Origin: Phocaeicola_A sp964444735
GTDB taxonomy: Bacteria; Bacteroidota; Bacteroidia; Bacteroidales; Bacteroidaceae
Reading direction: 5' to 3'
DNA: 12,108 bases
Assembly (NCBI GenBank): GCA_964444735.1
Contig: CAYUIJ010000071.1
Location: 1-12,108 of the forward strand
Part shown: in pieces, positions 1 to 8,719 of the stretch
How positions within the stretch are numbered: position 1 is the first letter of the stretch
How the letters are laid out: every line of letters starts with the position of its first letter
The notes under the pieces: generated by a model
The model's database searches: none
Told to the model about the DNA's origin: nothing
What the model saw: only the letters and a program-made list of their open reading frames with translations
Made by a program: the position numbers and the translations under genes

Positions 1-30
1 GCTTAAGGAGGAAATTTCTGAAAAATCTAG

Positions 31-55
31 GTTAAACTATGTTAAACGGGGGGGG
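31..55. repeat. Tandem GTTAAAC repeats followed by a G8 run
   Basis: Two identical 7-mers GTTAAAC lie at 31-37 and 41-47, a 10-bp period or about one helical turn. An uninterrupted run of eight G follows at 48-55. The block ends 14 bp before a -7-like promoter motif at 70-77. Direct repeats with one-turn spacing just upstream of a core promoter are the usual geometry of a response-regulator or activator site. The G run lies between the repeats and the -7 element, so a change in its length would change the promoter spacing. The repeats and run are read directly; the regulatory meaning is inference. Confidence 0.4.
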
Positions 56-69
56 TAATAATAAAACGC

Positions 70-78
70 TAATTTTGC
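70..78 (+). promoter_or_regulatory. Candidate Bacteroidetes -7 element without an obvious + strand gene
   Basis: The sequence TAATTTTGC matches the Bacteroidetes -7 consensus TAnnTTTGC. It is the same motif, in nearly the same flanking bases (CTAATTTTGCAT), as the one in front of the nucleotidyltransferase gene at 8659-8667. No good -33 TTTG is seen, and its place is taken by the GTTAAAC repeats. Transcription would start near 84 and run antisense into the 3' end of the minus-strand peptidase gene. No + strand coding region follows. It could be a chance match in AT-rich spacer, an antisense or small-RNA promoter, or a relic of rearrangement. Confidence 0.35.
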
Positions 79-88
79 ATGACGAAAC

Positions 89-149
89 TTCATCCAATCA
101 ATGTTGGGTAACTATGATAGCAGGTCTTGTTCTATCACTGATGGATGAG
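89..149. other. Nested inverted repeats over the S41 gene stop codon
   Basis: An outer pair (89-96 with 142-149, eight pairs including one G-T wobble) encloses an inner perfect 6-bp pair (TGATAG 115-120 with CTATCA 132-137) with an 11-nt loop. The left interior gap is long (18 nt) and the right one short (4 nt), so the fold is asymmetric. It covers the peptidase stop codon at 98-100. It may act as 3'-end structure for that mRNA, but there is no following U-run in the minus direction, so I do not call it an intrinsic terminator. Chance pairing is possible. Confidence 0.25.
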
Positions 150-1549
150 TAGGAAATTTGAAGAGGTTGACGTGATTTATAATGCTTTACAGTTTTTTTT
201 GTTTTTTCGGTGCTGTTTTCTTTTTCTTCAGGAGACTCTGGATTTTCCACATCGGGAACAGTGCCATTTTCAATCAGACTTAATGTGTTGGATAGCAGCA
301 GTTCGTTTGTATCTCCCAATTCGGCCCAATTATCCAGATAATTGAGCTCATTAACAGTATAGTCGGGAGTAAATCCATTAGCATAATCAGACTGGTTATC
401 TTTATTGTAAACAGTCGCAGTGACAGGATAGATTATAAAGTCATAAGGACTGTTTATCGGAGTGGCGGCAACATTTTTTCCTACAGTTTGTACTCCTAAC
501 AGCTTGACGTCCATATAGGGTCTCAGGCAATTAATTATAAGCTCAGATGATGATGCCGTGTATACTCCGCTGATAACATATAACCGGCTTAAATTAAGGT
601 TTTCGTTGCTGTAATTTTTATCAAACATATAGGTGTGATTGAGATCCGTGCGCTTGTCATTGTATACAAGGTGTGCAAACTCGCTATCAAGAGACGATGG
701 AGGCGCCAGCATGGTTGCCATGGCTTGCGCGCATTGAATATAACCTCCATTGTTGTATCTTAGATCCAATATAAAATCATTGACGCCTTCATTCTTGAAA
801 TGCCGGAAAACGGTCTTCATTTCTTCAAGATAGCTGGTATCGCTTGGATCGTTAGGAATTTTCCCCGTTGCAAATTCGTTATAAACGAGGTAACCTATTT
901 TCTTTCCGCCTTGCTGTATGATTTTGTCAACTAAAAAAGGTTTGTTTTCCATCGCTTTGGCTGCTTGCATTTGAATTTCGGAAGCTGCTCCCCAGCTGAC
1001 AGTCTGCTCTTGGTCATTTAGTACGATAGGAGCAATGGTGACTGTTACATCGTTCCCTGTTTCCAACAGCTCATAATTGCCTTGTGTCAGATTTTTGCCG
1101 TTTATAGCCGTTATCCAATCGCCTCTTTTAAGTCCGGCTTGCGCCGCGGGAGAATCCTTCAGTATGTATAAAATCCGGGCATACTGGTGAGTGGAGGTTT
1201 GGGTGGGATCGTTTGTCAGAACGAATTCAATGCCATAGGTTGTAGAATTGACATGTACACTTTTGGTTTTTTTTGAAGTTGTTTCTTGATTTAACATTTC
1301 AATATATGAGAACTTGTCATTGCTTGATAACAGCATTGGAAAAAACTCGTCCGCAGGATAGAAGTAATAGCTGGTTTCTATTTCCGGAATTTCATTATAC
1401 CAAAGATAAATGTCTTGCATTTGAGATTCTATCCAATGGTCAACTTCGGTTTTAGCAATGAATTCTCCTGTACGATCTTCTCCGCATGAAGCTGATAATA
1501 AACAGAATATGAGCAAAAATGTTTTTATGAGCTTACTGGTTCCTTTCAT
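98..1549 (-). CDS. S41 family peptidase, PDZ-containing lipoprotein
   Basis: This is a predicted secreted serine peptidase of the C-terminal-processing (CtpA/Tsp, family S41) type, 483 aa. The N-terminus is a lipoprotein signal: Lys-rich start, hydrophobic stretch at about 10-20, and lipobox LLSASC with lipidated Cys22. The next residues, Gly-Glu-Asp, are acidic and fit loosely with a Bacteroidetes surface-export signal, so surface display is possible. A PDZ domain covers about 103-175 (SPAAQAGLKRGDWITAING at 133-151). The S41 core covers about 215-400, with DLRYNNGG at 262-269, the TASSSE nucleophile motif (Ser333) and the general-base Lys358 in TVGKN. The 25-residue Ser-Lys spacing matches known S41 proteases. 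The Gln usual four residues after the Lys is Ala362 here. The tail from about 430 is a low-complexity Glu/Lys segment of unknown role. The gene is divergent from tamB across 127 bp. The substrate is unknown, and a link to envelope assembly is only suggested by position. Confidence 0.88.
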   Translation of the reverse strand: MKGTSKLIKTFLLIFCLLSASCGEDRTGEFIAKTEVDHWIESQMQDIYLWYNEIPEIETSYYFYPADEFFPMLLSSNDKFSYIEMLNQETTSKKTKSVHVNSTTYGIEFVLTNDPTQTSTHQYARILYILKDSPAAQAGLKRGDWITAINGKNLTQGNYELLETGNDVTVTIAPIVLNDQEQTVSWGAASEIQMQAAKAMENKPFLVDKIIQQGGKKIGYLVYNEFATGKIPNDPSDTSYLEEMKTVFRHFKNEGVNDFILDLRYNNGGYIQCAQAMATMLAPPSSLDSEFAHLVYNDKRTDLNHTYMFDKNYSNENLNLSRLYVISGVYTASSSELIINCLRPYMDVKLLGVQTVGKNVAATPINSPYDFIIYPVTATVYNKDNQSDYANGFTPDYTVNELNYLDNWAELGDTNELLLSNTLSLIENGTVPDVENPESPEEKENSTEKTKKTVKHYKSRQPLQISYSSISDRTRPAIIVTQH

Positions 1550-1589
1550 GTGATATGTTTTTGTTTAAAATCTTTTCTCTTTATGTTAT

Positions 1590-1598
1590 GTAAATATA
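1590..1598 (-). promoter_or_regulatory. Weak -7-like element for the S41 peptidase gene
   Basis: On the minus strand this reads TATATTTAC, one base off the TAnnTTTG core (final G replaced by A), about 41 bp upstream of the peptidase ATG. No convincing -33 element is seen at the expected distance. This is the best candidate in the AT-rich divergent region, but it could be chance. Confidence 0.25.
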
Positions 1599-1645
1599 AT
1601 AAATTATCTTTTCAGTTATTCGTGAAGCAGACAAATTATTTATGT

Positions 1646-1654
1646 TATTTTTGC
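1646..1654 (+). promoter_or_regulatory. -7 promoter element of the tamB-tamL operon
   Basis: TATTTTTGC is a full match to the Bacteroidetes TAnnTTTGC -7 motif. It lies 22 bp before the tamB ATG at 1677, which implies a short leader of roughly 15 nt. A clear -33 TTTG is not visible. The position directly in front of the operon and the perfect core make it the likely housekeeping promoter. There is no strong Shine-Dalgarno before tamB, only an A/G-rich AAGAGAAC, which is normal for Bacteroidetes. Confidence 0.6.
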
Positions 1655-1676
1655 AACTGAGATTCTTTAAGAGAAC

Positions 1677-4600
1677 ATGAAGAAACTATTTAGATGGATT
1701 ATTATTGCAATATCGGTACCGGTAATATTCTTTGTGATATTGGCAGTTTTGCTGTATGTTCCAATTATTCAAGACTATGTTGTTGACAAGGTGGCGGAAA
1801 GAGTTTCTGTACAGACAGGTATGGATGTCTCTATAGGGAAAGTACGGCTTGGATTTCCTTTGAATCTGTCTGTAAGTGAGGTTGGCGTTTTTTCTGAGAA
1901 ACAAGATACATTATTGTCTGCCGGAAATTTACGTATAAATGTCCAGTTAATTCCTTTACTGCGTCAGCAGATAGAAATTGATGGAATTGCCTTTACAAAT
2001 GTTAAAGTCAATACGATGGATTTGATACCGTCAATGGGGTTGAAAGGACATTTGGGGAGATTTTATCTGGCTTCGCATGGAGTGGCATTAAAATCGGAAA
2101 CTGCAATTATAAATAAATTGGAATTAAGTGACACGGATTTGCAGATAATGCTTCGTGACAGTGTCGCAAAGGATACTTCTGCGTCAGCTCCTTTGTATTG
2201 GCGTTTTATGTTGGACAGGGCAGAGATAAGGAGGGCAAAAGTAACGTTGTGTCCTGCGGATACGGCCAGAATGGCTTTTTATATAAACGAGCTGATTGGA
2301 AAAGACGGCGAAGCGGATTTGCGGCATTCTGTTTACAGGTTGAACAGTCTGTTTCTGAAAAATTCGTCTTTGGAGTTGGATTCTGATACGTTAGTCGCTC
2401 AAAAAGGATTTGACCCTGCTCATATAGTCATTACGGACTTTTCTGCGGATTTGGATTCGCTGGCTTATGGCGGGCGGAATATGAATGCGATAATACGTGG
2501 TATGTCTGCAAAAGAGCGTTCCGGATTATATGTAAGGTCATTTGACGGCAGGTTGTATTCGGATGAAAAGGGAATATATGTTCCAAATGTGTCTCTTGAG
2601 ACTTCCGACTCGCATGTCCGGGCGAATGCCTCTATAGAATGGGAGGCGTTAAGAAATTCGGAAGAAGGAGCTTTGACTTGCCGGTTATTTGCAGAAATAG
2701 GGAAGTGGGATTTGATGTCGGTTATAGGTGCGGTGCCAATAAGATTTGTACGCGAATACCCCGGTTCGCCTTTGGTATTGAGAGCGGGAATTGACGGAAA
2801 TATGAATTCATTGCGGGTTACGGGAGTACAGTCTGACTTGAAAGGAGCGTTTTCCATGCGTATGAATGGAGAAATAGAGAATGTGCTGGATAGCATAAAT
2901 CGTAAGGGATTTGTCACATTGGATGTTAAGTCGGCTGATTTATGTTTTCTTGAAGCGCTGATAGACTCAACCGGCAATTCTTCGTTTGCCATTCCTGAAA
3001 ATATGGCGGTTGATGGAAATATCACTATATTGGGAAATAATTGCAACGCGGATATTGATTTGTCTGAGGGAGGCGGACAATTGCGTTTATCCGCTAGCTA
3101 TGATCTCTTGACTGATCATTATAAGGCTCTCCTATCCGCCGACAGCATGAATATAGCTCATTTTCTGCCGGAAGATTCTCTTAAGTATGTTTCTGCAGAC
3201 TTGGATATAGACGGGCGGGGCCTTGATTGGTATGACAAGCGTGCTTTTGTGGAGGCGTCTCTGGTGTTAGACAAATTCCAATACGCCGGATATGATTTGT
3301 CTGGAGTCCGGTTCCGGGCGAAATTGCAAGAAGGTGATTTGAATGTTTCTTTGACGAGTAAGAACGAGCTGCTTGATATGAATGCTGTTTTGACGGCTTC
3401 ATTGTCTCGTAAGGATGTGAATGCGAATATGCTGGTCAGTATAGCGGAGGCTGATTTGTATGGAATGAGGCTTGTAGACGGGCCTTTGAATGCGGGAGGA
3501 TGTTTTTCGTTGAATTTGGTTTCTGATTATAAAAAGAACCATACGTTTGAGGGATTCTTGAAAGACATGTCTGTTAAAACGGGAAAATCGGCATATAAGC
3601 CTGAAGATATTTATTTTGACGCGGATTTGAAATCGGACACTACCCGCCTGGCTGTTTCGGCCGGAGATTTGGATATGCATGCGAACGGCAAGGGAGGAAT
3701 TGAAGATATGCAAAACTCTTTGTCTCATCTTGAGTGTGAATTCATGAGACAGATGAAAGAAAAATCGGTGGATCTAAGTCTGTTGAAAAAGTATTTTCCG
3801 CAGTTGAGCTTTCGTATGAAGGCCGGAAAAAATAATCCGCTGTTTAATTTCCTTTCAATGAATAAGATAGAGTATAATAGCCTGCTTGTGGATTTAAGTA
3901 CGGACTCTCGTAACGGAATCAGATACTCGTCTTATATTCATTCATTGTCTGTAGATAGCTTGCGTTTGGATACAATCCGGTGTGAAATCTATCAGGATAT
4001 GACAGATATCAAGGCTTTTGCTCAGGTCAAGAATGCACCGGATAATCGGTATGTTTTTGATACTCAATTGAATGCCTCTATTACTCCTGATGACGCAAAA
4101 TTAGATTTGAGCTTTTTTGATGGAGCGGGAAAACAGGGAATAGATCTCGGAATGGGAATCAACGCGGTGGATAGCGGGTTTGATTTTAAACTGTATCCGC
4201 AGCATCCTATAATCGCTTTCCGGAAATTTGATTTAAATGCAGACAATTATATATTTCTTAGGAAAGACGGCCATATAGAAGCCGATGTGAAATTGGAAAG
4301 TAAGGATGAGGCCTGTTTTTATTTTTACTCCAGTCCGAACGAAAGTGCTTTACAGGATTTGACGGCGTCAGTTTATAAAGTTGATTTGGAAGAGATATTG
4401 AAGGTTGTACCTTATTTTCCGAATATAAAGGGAGTGTTTAATACCGACTTGCATTATGTCCGGTCAGGCGGGAATCGTTCCATTGCTGTTGAGGCTTCCA
4501 TAGATACTTTGCAATATGAAAATTCAATGATAGGAAATATTGCTTGTTCGACTATTTATTTGCCTGAAGAAAATGACACGCATTTTGTGGATGCAAGGAT

Positions 4601-6299
4601 TTCTCTTGATGAGAAAGAGGTCGTTTCTTTGATTGGTGATTATAAGAACATGGAAAACGATAATCTTGACATGCTGTTATCTTTAGATCATTTGCCGTTA
4701 AAAGTTGTAAATGGTTTCATTCCTGATCATATGATGGCGTTAGAAGGTGACTTGGATGGAGAGGTTTCTTTAAAGAGTTCTTCAAACAGCCCTTTGATAA
4801 ACGGACAACTCATGCTTGATTCTGTTTTCCTTTCTTCTGAAATGTACGGAGTCCGTTTCCGTATGGATAATAATCCGTTGGTGATTTCAGATAGTAAGGC
4901 ATTATTTGATGATTTTAGTGTGTATACCCAAAAGGATAATCCGTTTAAATTAACAGGAGATGTAGATTTTTCAGATTTCAGTAATGTAATGTTTAATTTG
5001 CGTATGACTGCCCGTAATTATGAGTTGGTTAACGCTTCGAAACGTAAAAATTCAGTGGTGTTTGGAAAAGTCTGCATTGATCTGTTTTCAACTTTGCAGG
5101 GGAATATGGATAATTTGAAAATGCGTGGGAGTATTAATGTCTTGGGAAATACAGACGTTAACTATATTTTGAAAGATTCTCCCCTGACGGTCGAAGATCG
5201 TTTAAGCGGGCTGGTGACATTTGTTGATTTCAATGATACGGTTCCGGCTGAAGACGAGATAATAAAGCCGGTTTATAATACGGGCGGGATGGATATCGTA
5301 ATGACATTGCATATTGATGAAGGAGCACAGGCAAGAGTCAGTCTGAATGAGAAGGGAGATAACTATATTTTGTTGAATGGTGGCGGGAATCTGTCTATGC
5401 AGTATACTCCGCAAGGAGATTTTATGTTGTCTGGAAAGTATACAGTGGTTAGAGGGGAAATGAAATATGAGTTGCCGGTAATACCATTGAAAACATTTAC
5501 GATTAAAAATGACAGTTATGTGGAGTTCACCGGCAATCCGATGAATCCCATAATGAACATTACGGCGACAGAGAGGGTAAGAACCACTGTTACTGAGAAT
5601 GACGTTCCGCGTACGGTGGGTTTTGACGTAGGAGTGGCTATTACGAACTCATTGGAAAATATGGGGCTGGAGTTCACATTAGACGCTCCTGAGGATGTCG
5701 GCCTGCAAAATCAGCTGGCTATTATGTCTAAGGAGGAGAGAGGAAAACTGGCTGTTGCTATGTTGGCTACGGGCTTGTATTTGGGTGAGGGAGGAGGCTC
5801 CGGTAAGTCGTCCGGGGGATTTAATACAAATAGTGTGCTTAATTCGTTTTTGCAAAGCGAGATAGCCGACATAGCAGGGAATGCTTTGAAAAGCATGGAT
5901 ATAACAGTGGGTATGGAAGATGCGACTTCTGCCGATGGAACCCGGCGCACCGATTACCTATTCCGCTTTGCTAAGCGTTTATGGAACAATCGCGTTAGCA
6001 TAGTTGTTGGCGGACGTATTTCTACCGGGGGGAATGATGATCCGGCAAACGAAGGCGACAATGAATCGTTCATAGATGATATTTCTTTAGAGTGGCGGCT
6101 GGACGACAGCGGAACCCGTTATATCCGTATTTTCCACAATACGAATTTTGACAGCATGGTTGACGGTGAGATTACCGAAACAGGCGCCGGCATTGTTTTG
6201 CGGAAGAAAATGAGCAGGCTAAGTGAATTGTTCATATTCAGAAAGAAAAGGCGTAATGATTATAGGGATGATAAAACGGGGGAAAGAAATGATACGTAA
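1677..6299 (+). CDS. tamB: Translocation and assembly module protein TamB
   Basis: A giant AsmA-like, TamB-family protein of 1540 aa, anchored in the inner membrane and expected to span the periplasm as a long beta-rich groove. It works with an outer-membrane barrel partner in envelope biogenesis (barrel-protein assembly or lipid transport, depending on the organism). The N-terminus has basic residues and then one strongly hydrophobic segment at about 7-30, a signal anchor without a cleavage site. The AsmA/TamB-type opening follows (DYVVDKVAERVSVQTG, about 32-47). The middle is a long run of amphipathic strands without catalytic motifs. The C-terminal part, about 1100-1520, fits the TamB (DUF490) domain, including the segments around residues 1235-1300 and a Gly-rich GGGSGKSSGG linker near 1374. 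It shares a transcript with tamL, overlapping it by 11 bp, and a TAM barrel is the expected partner. The family call rests on size, topology, strand pattern and operon partner. The client in this organism is unknown. Confidence 0.9.
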   Translation: MKKLFRWIIIAISVPVIFFVILAVLLYVPIIQDYVVDKVAERVSVQTGMDVSIGKVRLGFPLNLSVSEVGVFSEKQDTLLSAGNLRINVQLIPLLRQQIEIDGIAFTNVKVNTMDLIPSMGLKGHLGRFYLASHGVALKSETAIINKLELSDTDLQIMLRDSVAKDTSASAPLYWRFMLDRAEIRRAKVTLCPADTARMAFYINELIGKDGEADLRHSVYRLNSLFLKNSSLELDSDTLVAQKGFDPAHIVITDFSADLDSLAYGGRNMNAIIRGMSAKERSGLYVRSFDGRLYSDEKGIYVPNVSLETSDSHVRANASIEWEALRNSEEGALTCRLFAEIGKWDLMSVIGAVPIRFVREYPGSPLVLRAGIDGNMNSLRVTGVQSDLKGAFSMRMNGEIENVLDSINRKGFVTLDVKSADLCFLEALIDSTGNSSFAIPENMAVDGNITILGNNCNADIDLSEGGGQLRLSASYDLLTDHYKALLSADSMNIAHFLPEDSLKYVSADLDIDGRGLDWYDKRAFVEASLVLDKFQYAGYDLSGVRFRAKLQEGDLNVSLTSKNELLDMNAVLTASLSRKDVNANMLVSIAEADLYGMRLVDGPLNAGGCFSLNLVSDYKKNHTFEGFLKDMSVKTGKSAYKPEDIYFDADLKSDTTRLAVSAGDLDMHANGKGGIEDMQNSLSHLECEFMRQMKEKSVDLSLLKKYFPQLSFRMKAGKNNPLFNFLSMNKIEYNSLLVDLSTDSRNGIRYSSYIHSLSVDSLRLDTIRCEIYQDMTDIKAFAQVKNAPDNRYVFDTQLNASITPDDAKLDLSFFDGAGKQGIDLGMGINAVDSGFDFKLYPQHPIIAFRKFDLNADNYIFLRKDGHIEADVKLESKDEACFYFYSSPNESALQDLTASVYKVDLEEILKVVPYFPNIKGVFNTDLHYVRSGGNRSIAVEASIDTLQYENSMIGNIACSTIYLPEENDTHFVDARISLDEKEVVSLIGDYKNMENDNLDMLLSLDHLPLKVVNGFIPDHMMALEGDLDGEVSLKSSSNSPLINGQLMLDSVFLSSEMYGVRFRMDNNPLVISDSKALFDDFSVYTQKDNPFKLTGDVDFSDFSNVMFNLRMTARNYELVNASKRKNSVVFGKVCIDLFSTLQGNMDNLKMRGSINVLGNTDVNYILKDSPLTVEDRLSGLVTFVDFNDTVPAEDEIIKPVYNTGGMDIVMTLHIDEGAQARVSLNEKGDNYILLNGGGNLSMQYTPQGDFMLSGKYTVVRGEMKYELPVIPLKTFTIKNDSYVEFTGNPMNPIMNITATERVRTTVTENDVPRTVGFDVGVAITNSLENMGLEFTLDAPEDVGLQNQLAIMSKEERGKLAVAMLATGLYLGEGGGSGKSSGGFNTNSVLNSFLQSEIADIAGNALKSMDITVGMEDATSADGTRRTDYLFRFAKRLWNNRVSIVVGGRISTGGNDDPANEGDNESFIDDISLEWRLDDSGTRYIRIFHNTNFDSMVDGEITETGAGIVLRKKMSRLSELFIFRKKRRNDYRDDKTGERNDT

Positions 6300-8601
6300 T
6301 GTTTATGCAGGCGTTCTTGTATTGTCCGGTATCTTGTATTCATGCTCCGTAACAAAGAATCTGCCGGAAAACGAGGTGTTGTATATTGGAATGAAAAAGA
6401 CAGAAGTGCTTAATAAAGATAAAAGCGAGACGGGCTCGGCCGCATTGGAGGAAATAGACGCGGCGCTGGCATGTAAGCCGAACAATGCGTTTATGGGCAG
6501 TGCTTTTGTCCGTTCGCCCGTTCCTCCTGTAAAATTATGGACTTATAACAAATATGTGAACAGTACTTCGAAATTCGGAAAGTGGATGTTCCGGAGATTT
6601 GCTGCGGATCCGGTGCTGATTTCAGATGTGAATCCGGAATTACGCGCGAAAATAGCCGCCAATATATTGCGTAATTACGGCTATTTTCAGGGGACTGTTT
6701 CATATAAGGTGCTGCCGGATAAGAATCCTCGAAAAGCAAGGATAAGGTATGTGGTCGATATGCAGAGGCCTTATTATATAGATTCGGTTATGTATGAAGG
6801 CTTTCCGTTAAAAGCAGACAGTATGATTCGTGCGGGTGGAAAGGACATGCTTTTGCGCCGGGGAGAGAATTTCAATGTCGTGCGGTTGGAGGCGGAGCGT
6901 GCCAAAATATCTTCGTTGTTAAGGAATAATGGCTATTACTATTATCGCCCTGAATACATTGTTTATCTGGCGGATACGATTCAAAAACCGGGTTATGCCA
7001 GTTTGAAGATAAGGCCTGTGGCGGGCTTGCTGCCTGAGTATGACAGGCAATATGTTATTGGTGATTTAAGGCTGAATATGCTTGATTCTCAAAGGCAACG
7101 GCACTTTGAGAATTCTATAGGCCGCCCGGGAATAACCATTAATTATAACGGTGATAAAATACCGTTGCGCCCGGTTGTATTGTTCAATAATTTTCGTTTC
7201 CGTAAAGGAGAGCTTTATTCAGCGGAAAAACAACAATATACTTTGGAGAATATCAATAGTATGGGGCTGTTCAGCTCTGTAGAGTTTCAGTATACTCCTC
7301 GCGATTCCGTAGGAGGGCCGCCTGTATTGGATGTTGACATCAATACGCGGTTTGATCGGTTGCTTGATGGAGAACTGGAATTGGACGTCAAATCGAAAAG
7401 TAACGACCAGTTAGGGCCGGGGGCTTCTTTTGGCATTTCAAAACGGAATGCTTTTCGGGGAGGCGAGACCTTGTCTTTGAATCTGAATGGTTCCTATGAG
7501 TGGCAGACCGGATCTTCGGTAGAAGGAAAAAGCTCGATAATCAATTCTTATAGTTATGGCGTGTCAATGTCTTTGGTCTATCCCCGTCTGGTGATGCCTT
7601 TTTATCGTTCCCGATGGTATCCGTTTCCCAGAAGCTCGCAGTTTAAGATATATATGGAAAAACTGAACCGGGCGCGATACTATAAAATGCTTTCGTTTGG
7701 AGGAAATGTCACCTATACGTTCCAGACTTCCCGTAAGTCAAAGCATGCTTTGACTCCGTTACGGCTTGCCTTCAATGTATTGCAAAGTACTACGGCGCGG
7801 TTTGATTCCATTCGCGACGCCAATAAGGCGTTGTATGTAAGTATGCAGGATCAGTTTATTCCGGCGTTGAATTATACATATACGCGTGATGATGCGAATA
7901 TCAGGCGGCGTCATCATACATGCTGGGAGGTTTCTGTAACTTCATCGGGTAATGTCACGTCATTGGTCTATGCCCTGTTTGGACAGTCGGTCAAAGAGAA
8001 AAATAAGAACCTTTTGGGAAATCCGTTTGCACAGTTTGTAAAGCTTACTGCCGAATTGCGCAAGACGTTTGCCATAGGTGATGACTTGGTATTGGCGGCA
8101 AGGGTTTTTGGAGGCGTTATTTATGCGTATGGAAATTCGTCGGTCGCGCCTTACAGCGAGCAGTTCTATGTAGGAGGAGCCAATAGTATCCGTGCTTTTA
8201 CCGTGCGTTCGATAGGGCCGGGTACATATCGTCCCAAAGAGGGGGACATGTATTCATATATTGACCAGACGGGAGATATGAAGCTGGAGGCCAATGTGGA
8301 ATTCAGATTCCCGATATTTGGAGACATTCATGGAGCGTTGTTTTTGGATGCGGGAAATGTCTGGTTGCTGCATAAGGACGGGCAACGTCCGGGATCGAGG
8401 TTTGCTTTGTCTGGCCTTGGTAAACAGATAGCCTTAGGCACGGGTGTCGGGCTGCGTTATGATTTGGATTTTCTGGTATTCAGACTCGATTTGGGTGTGG
8501 CATTGCATGCTCCTTATGAGACGTCAAGGAAAGGATATTATAATATTCCTGAATTTGGCGATGGATTAGGATTGCATTTTGCCATAGGCTATCCGTTTTA
8601 G
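6289..8601 (+). CDS. tamL: TamL, lipid-anchored BamA/TamA-family outer-membrane protein
   Basis: Outer-membrane beta-barrel of the Omp85 superfamily, 770 aa from the chosen start. It is the Bacteroidetes lipoprotein form of TamA (TamL) and the partner of the upstream TamB. The ATG at 6289 gives a compact lipoprotein signal with lipobox LYSC (Cys19) and is preceded by a purine-rich GGGGGAAAG. Upstream in-frame ATGs at 6223, 6256 and 6268 would add a charged extension before the signal and bury the coding sequence deeper in tamB. POTRA-like repeats fill about 90-350. The barrel runs from about 360 (GPGASFGISKRNAF at 376-389) to the C-terminal Phe. The L6-loop motif, usually (V/I)RGF, is IRAF at 634-637 inside GGANSIRAF. 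The last residues, HFAIGYPF, end in the aromatic residue typical of a barrel terminal strand. Ser-Val-Thr-Lys follows the lipidated Cys, without an acidic export signal, so the anchor probably faces the periplasm. The start overlaps tamB by 11 bp, implying translational coupling. Confidence 0.9.
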   Translation: MIRNVYAGVLVLSGILYSCSVTKNLPENEVLYIGMKKTEVLNKDKSETGSAALEEIDAALACKPNNAFMGSAFVRSPVPPVKLWTYNKYVNSTSKFGKWMFRRFAADPVLISDVNPELRAKIAANILRNYGYFQGTVSYKVLPDKNPRKARIRYVVDMQRPYYIDSVMYEGFPLKADSMIRAGGKDMLLRRGENFNVVRLEAERAKISSLLRNNGYYYYRPEYIVYLADTIQKPGYASLKIRPVAGLLPEYDRQYVIGDLRLNMLDSQRQRHFENSIGRPGITINYNGDKIPLRPVVLFNNFRFRKGELYSAEKQQYTLENINSMGLFSSVEFQYTPRDSVGGPPVLDVDINTRFDRLLDGELELDVKSKSNDQLGPGASFGISKRNAFRGGETLSLNLNGSYEWQTGSSVEGKSSIINSYSYGVSMSLVYPRLVMPFYRSRWYPFPRSSQFKIYMEKLNRARYYKMLSFGGNVTYTFQTSRKSKHALTPLRLAFNVLQSTTARFDSIRDANKALYVSMQDQFIPALNYTYTRDDANIRRRHHTCWEVSVTSSGNVTSLVYALFGQSVKEKNKNLLGNPFAQFVKLTAELRKTFAIGDDLVLAARVFGGVIYAYGNSSVAPYSEQFYVGGANSIRAFTVRSIGPGTYRPKEGDMYSYIDQTGDMKLEANVEFRFPIFGDIHGALFLDAGNVWLLHKDGQRPGSRFALSGLGKQIALGTGVGLRYDLDFLVFRLDLGVALHAPYETSRKGYYNIPEFGDGLGLHFAIGYPF

Positions 8602-8658
8602 AAAAGATTTTTTTGGATAAAATTCAGTGGAATGCCTTATTCGGATTCTGTTTTTGTC

Positions 8659-8667
8659 TAATTTTGC
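8659..8667 (+). promoter_or_regulatory. -7 promoter element of the nucleotidyltransferase gene
   Basis: TAATTTTGC is a perfect TAnnTTTGC core, 52 bp upstream of the ATG at 8720, predicting a leader of about 45 nt. It lies in the 118-bp gap after tamL and argues that the downstream gene is transcribed on its own. No clear terminator for tamL is visible before it, so read-through is possible. Similar short segments TTCAGTGGAATG (about 8623) and TTTGGTGGAATC (about 8674) flank the motif; their significance is unknown. Confidence 0.55.
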
Positions 8668-8719
8668 ATAAGATTTGGTGGAATCAATGTTTCAAGTATA
8701 ACTTAATGAAGATAAACAA

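Noticed and set aside
145..345. A + strand 66-codon open frame downstream of the left-edge promoter motif
   Set aside because: It is antisense to the peptidase C-terminus, has no recognisable features, and begins about 60 nt after the predicted transcription start without a supporting signal.
2465..3046. A 193-codon minus-strand open frame inside tamB
   Set aside because: No recognisable domain or promoter; tamB is continuous across it, so it is a shadow frame.
6223..6288. An upstream in-frame start for TamL that would add 22 residues
   Set aside because: The extension is charged, lies before an otherwise perfect lipoprotein signal, and has a poorer ribosome-binding context than the ATG at 6289.
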